Shown: positions 5,434-5,448 of the stretch, piece after piece
How positions within the stretch are numbered: the stretch's first letter is position 1
Layout of the letters: the number at the start of each line of letters is the position of its first letter
Source: CAZFLD01 sp964519835
Lineage (GTDB): Bacteria > Spirochaetota > Spirochaetia > DSM-27196 > CAZFLD01
Assembly: GCA_964519835.1 (NCBI GenBank)
Contig: CAZFLD010000153.1
Location: forward strand, 1 to 5,448
Length of the DNA stretch: 5,448 bases
Direction of reading: 5' to 3'
Notes under the pieces: model-generated
Database searches by the model: none
What the model saw: the letters and a program-made list of their open reading frames with translations, nothing else
Told to the model about the DNA's origin: nothing
Made by a program: the position numbers and the translations under genes

Positions 5434-5448
5434 TTGCCGGTTTCAGGT

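Overview
The window is protein-coding, moderately GC-rich bacterial DNA with no rRNA, tRNA, CRISPR array or insertion sequence that I can see. The gene content fits a soil or sediment heterotroph: two Gfo/Idh/MocA oxidoreductases, a fragment of a GH29 alpha-L-fucosidase, and an AraC regulator paired with a VOC (glyoxalase-fold) protein. Sugar-oxidoreductase and fucosidase combinations are common in Planctomycetes, Verrucomicrobia, Latescibacteria-like and Chloroflexi-like genomes, and AraC-VOC pairs are common in Actinobacteria and Chloroflexi. The sequence does not fix the phylum.

Layout. (1) Positions 58-2287, minus strand: two overlapping genes for different Gfo/Idh/MocA dehydrogenases, reading leftward as an operon. 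(2) 2415-2813, plus strand: a small four-helix membrane protein of unknown role, divergent from the dehydrogenases and convergent with the next gene. (3) 2823-3971, minus strand: a full-length AAA+ ATPase of the AAA_14/DUF4143 type. Its start codon lies inside a 49-bp two-site inverted-repeat structure (3966-4014) that looks like an operator. (4) 4039-4942, minus strand: a short AraC-type regulator followed by a VOC-fold protein, 31 bases apart and probably co-transcribed. (5) 5117-5281, plus strand: the first ~37 codons of a GH29 alpha-L-fucosidase with an excellent ribosome binding site, after which homology stops and the frame closes. (6) 5305-5433, minus strand: the end of an unidentified reading frame, followed at once by a good intrinsic terminator (5258-5296). 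The terminator lies inside the tail of the fucosidase fragment.

How they may work together. The dehydrogenase pair probably acts in oxidation or epimerisation of a sugar or cyclitol, a role that fits the nearby fucosidase remnant, but no transporter or regulator is visible to define the substrate. The AraC-VOC pair looks like a self-contained stress or small-molecule response unit. The ATPase appears to be an independently controlled single gene. The two most notable signals are the paired dyads over the ATPase start and the abrupt junction near 5226, where a fucosidase start has been joined to the 3' flank of an opposing gene by deletion, recombination or misassembly.
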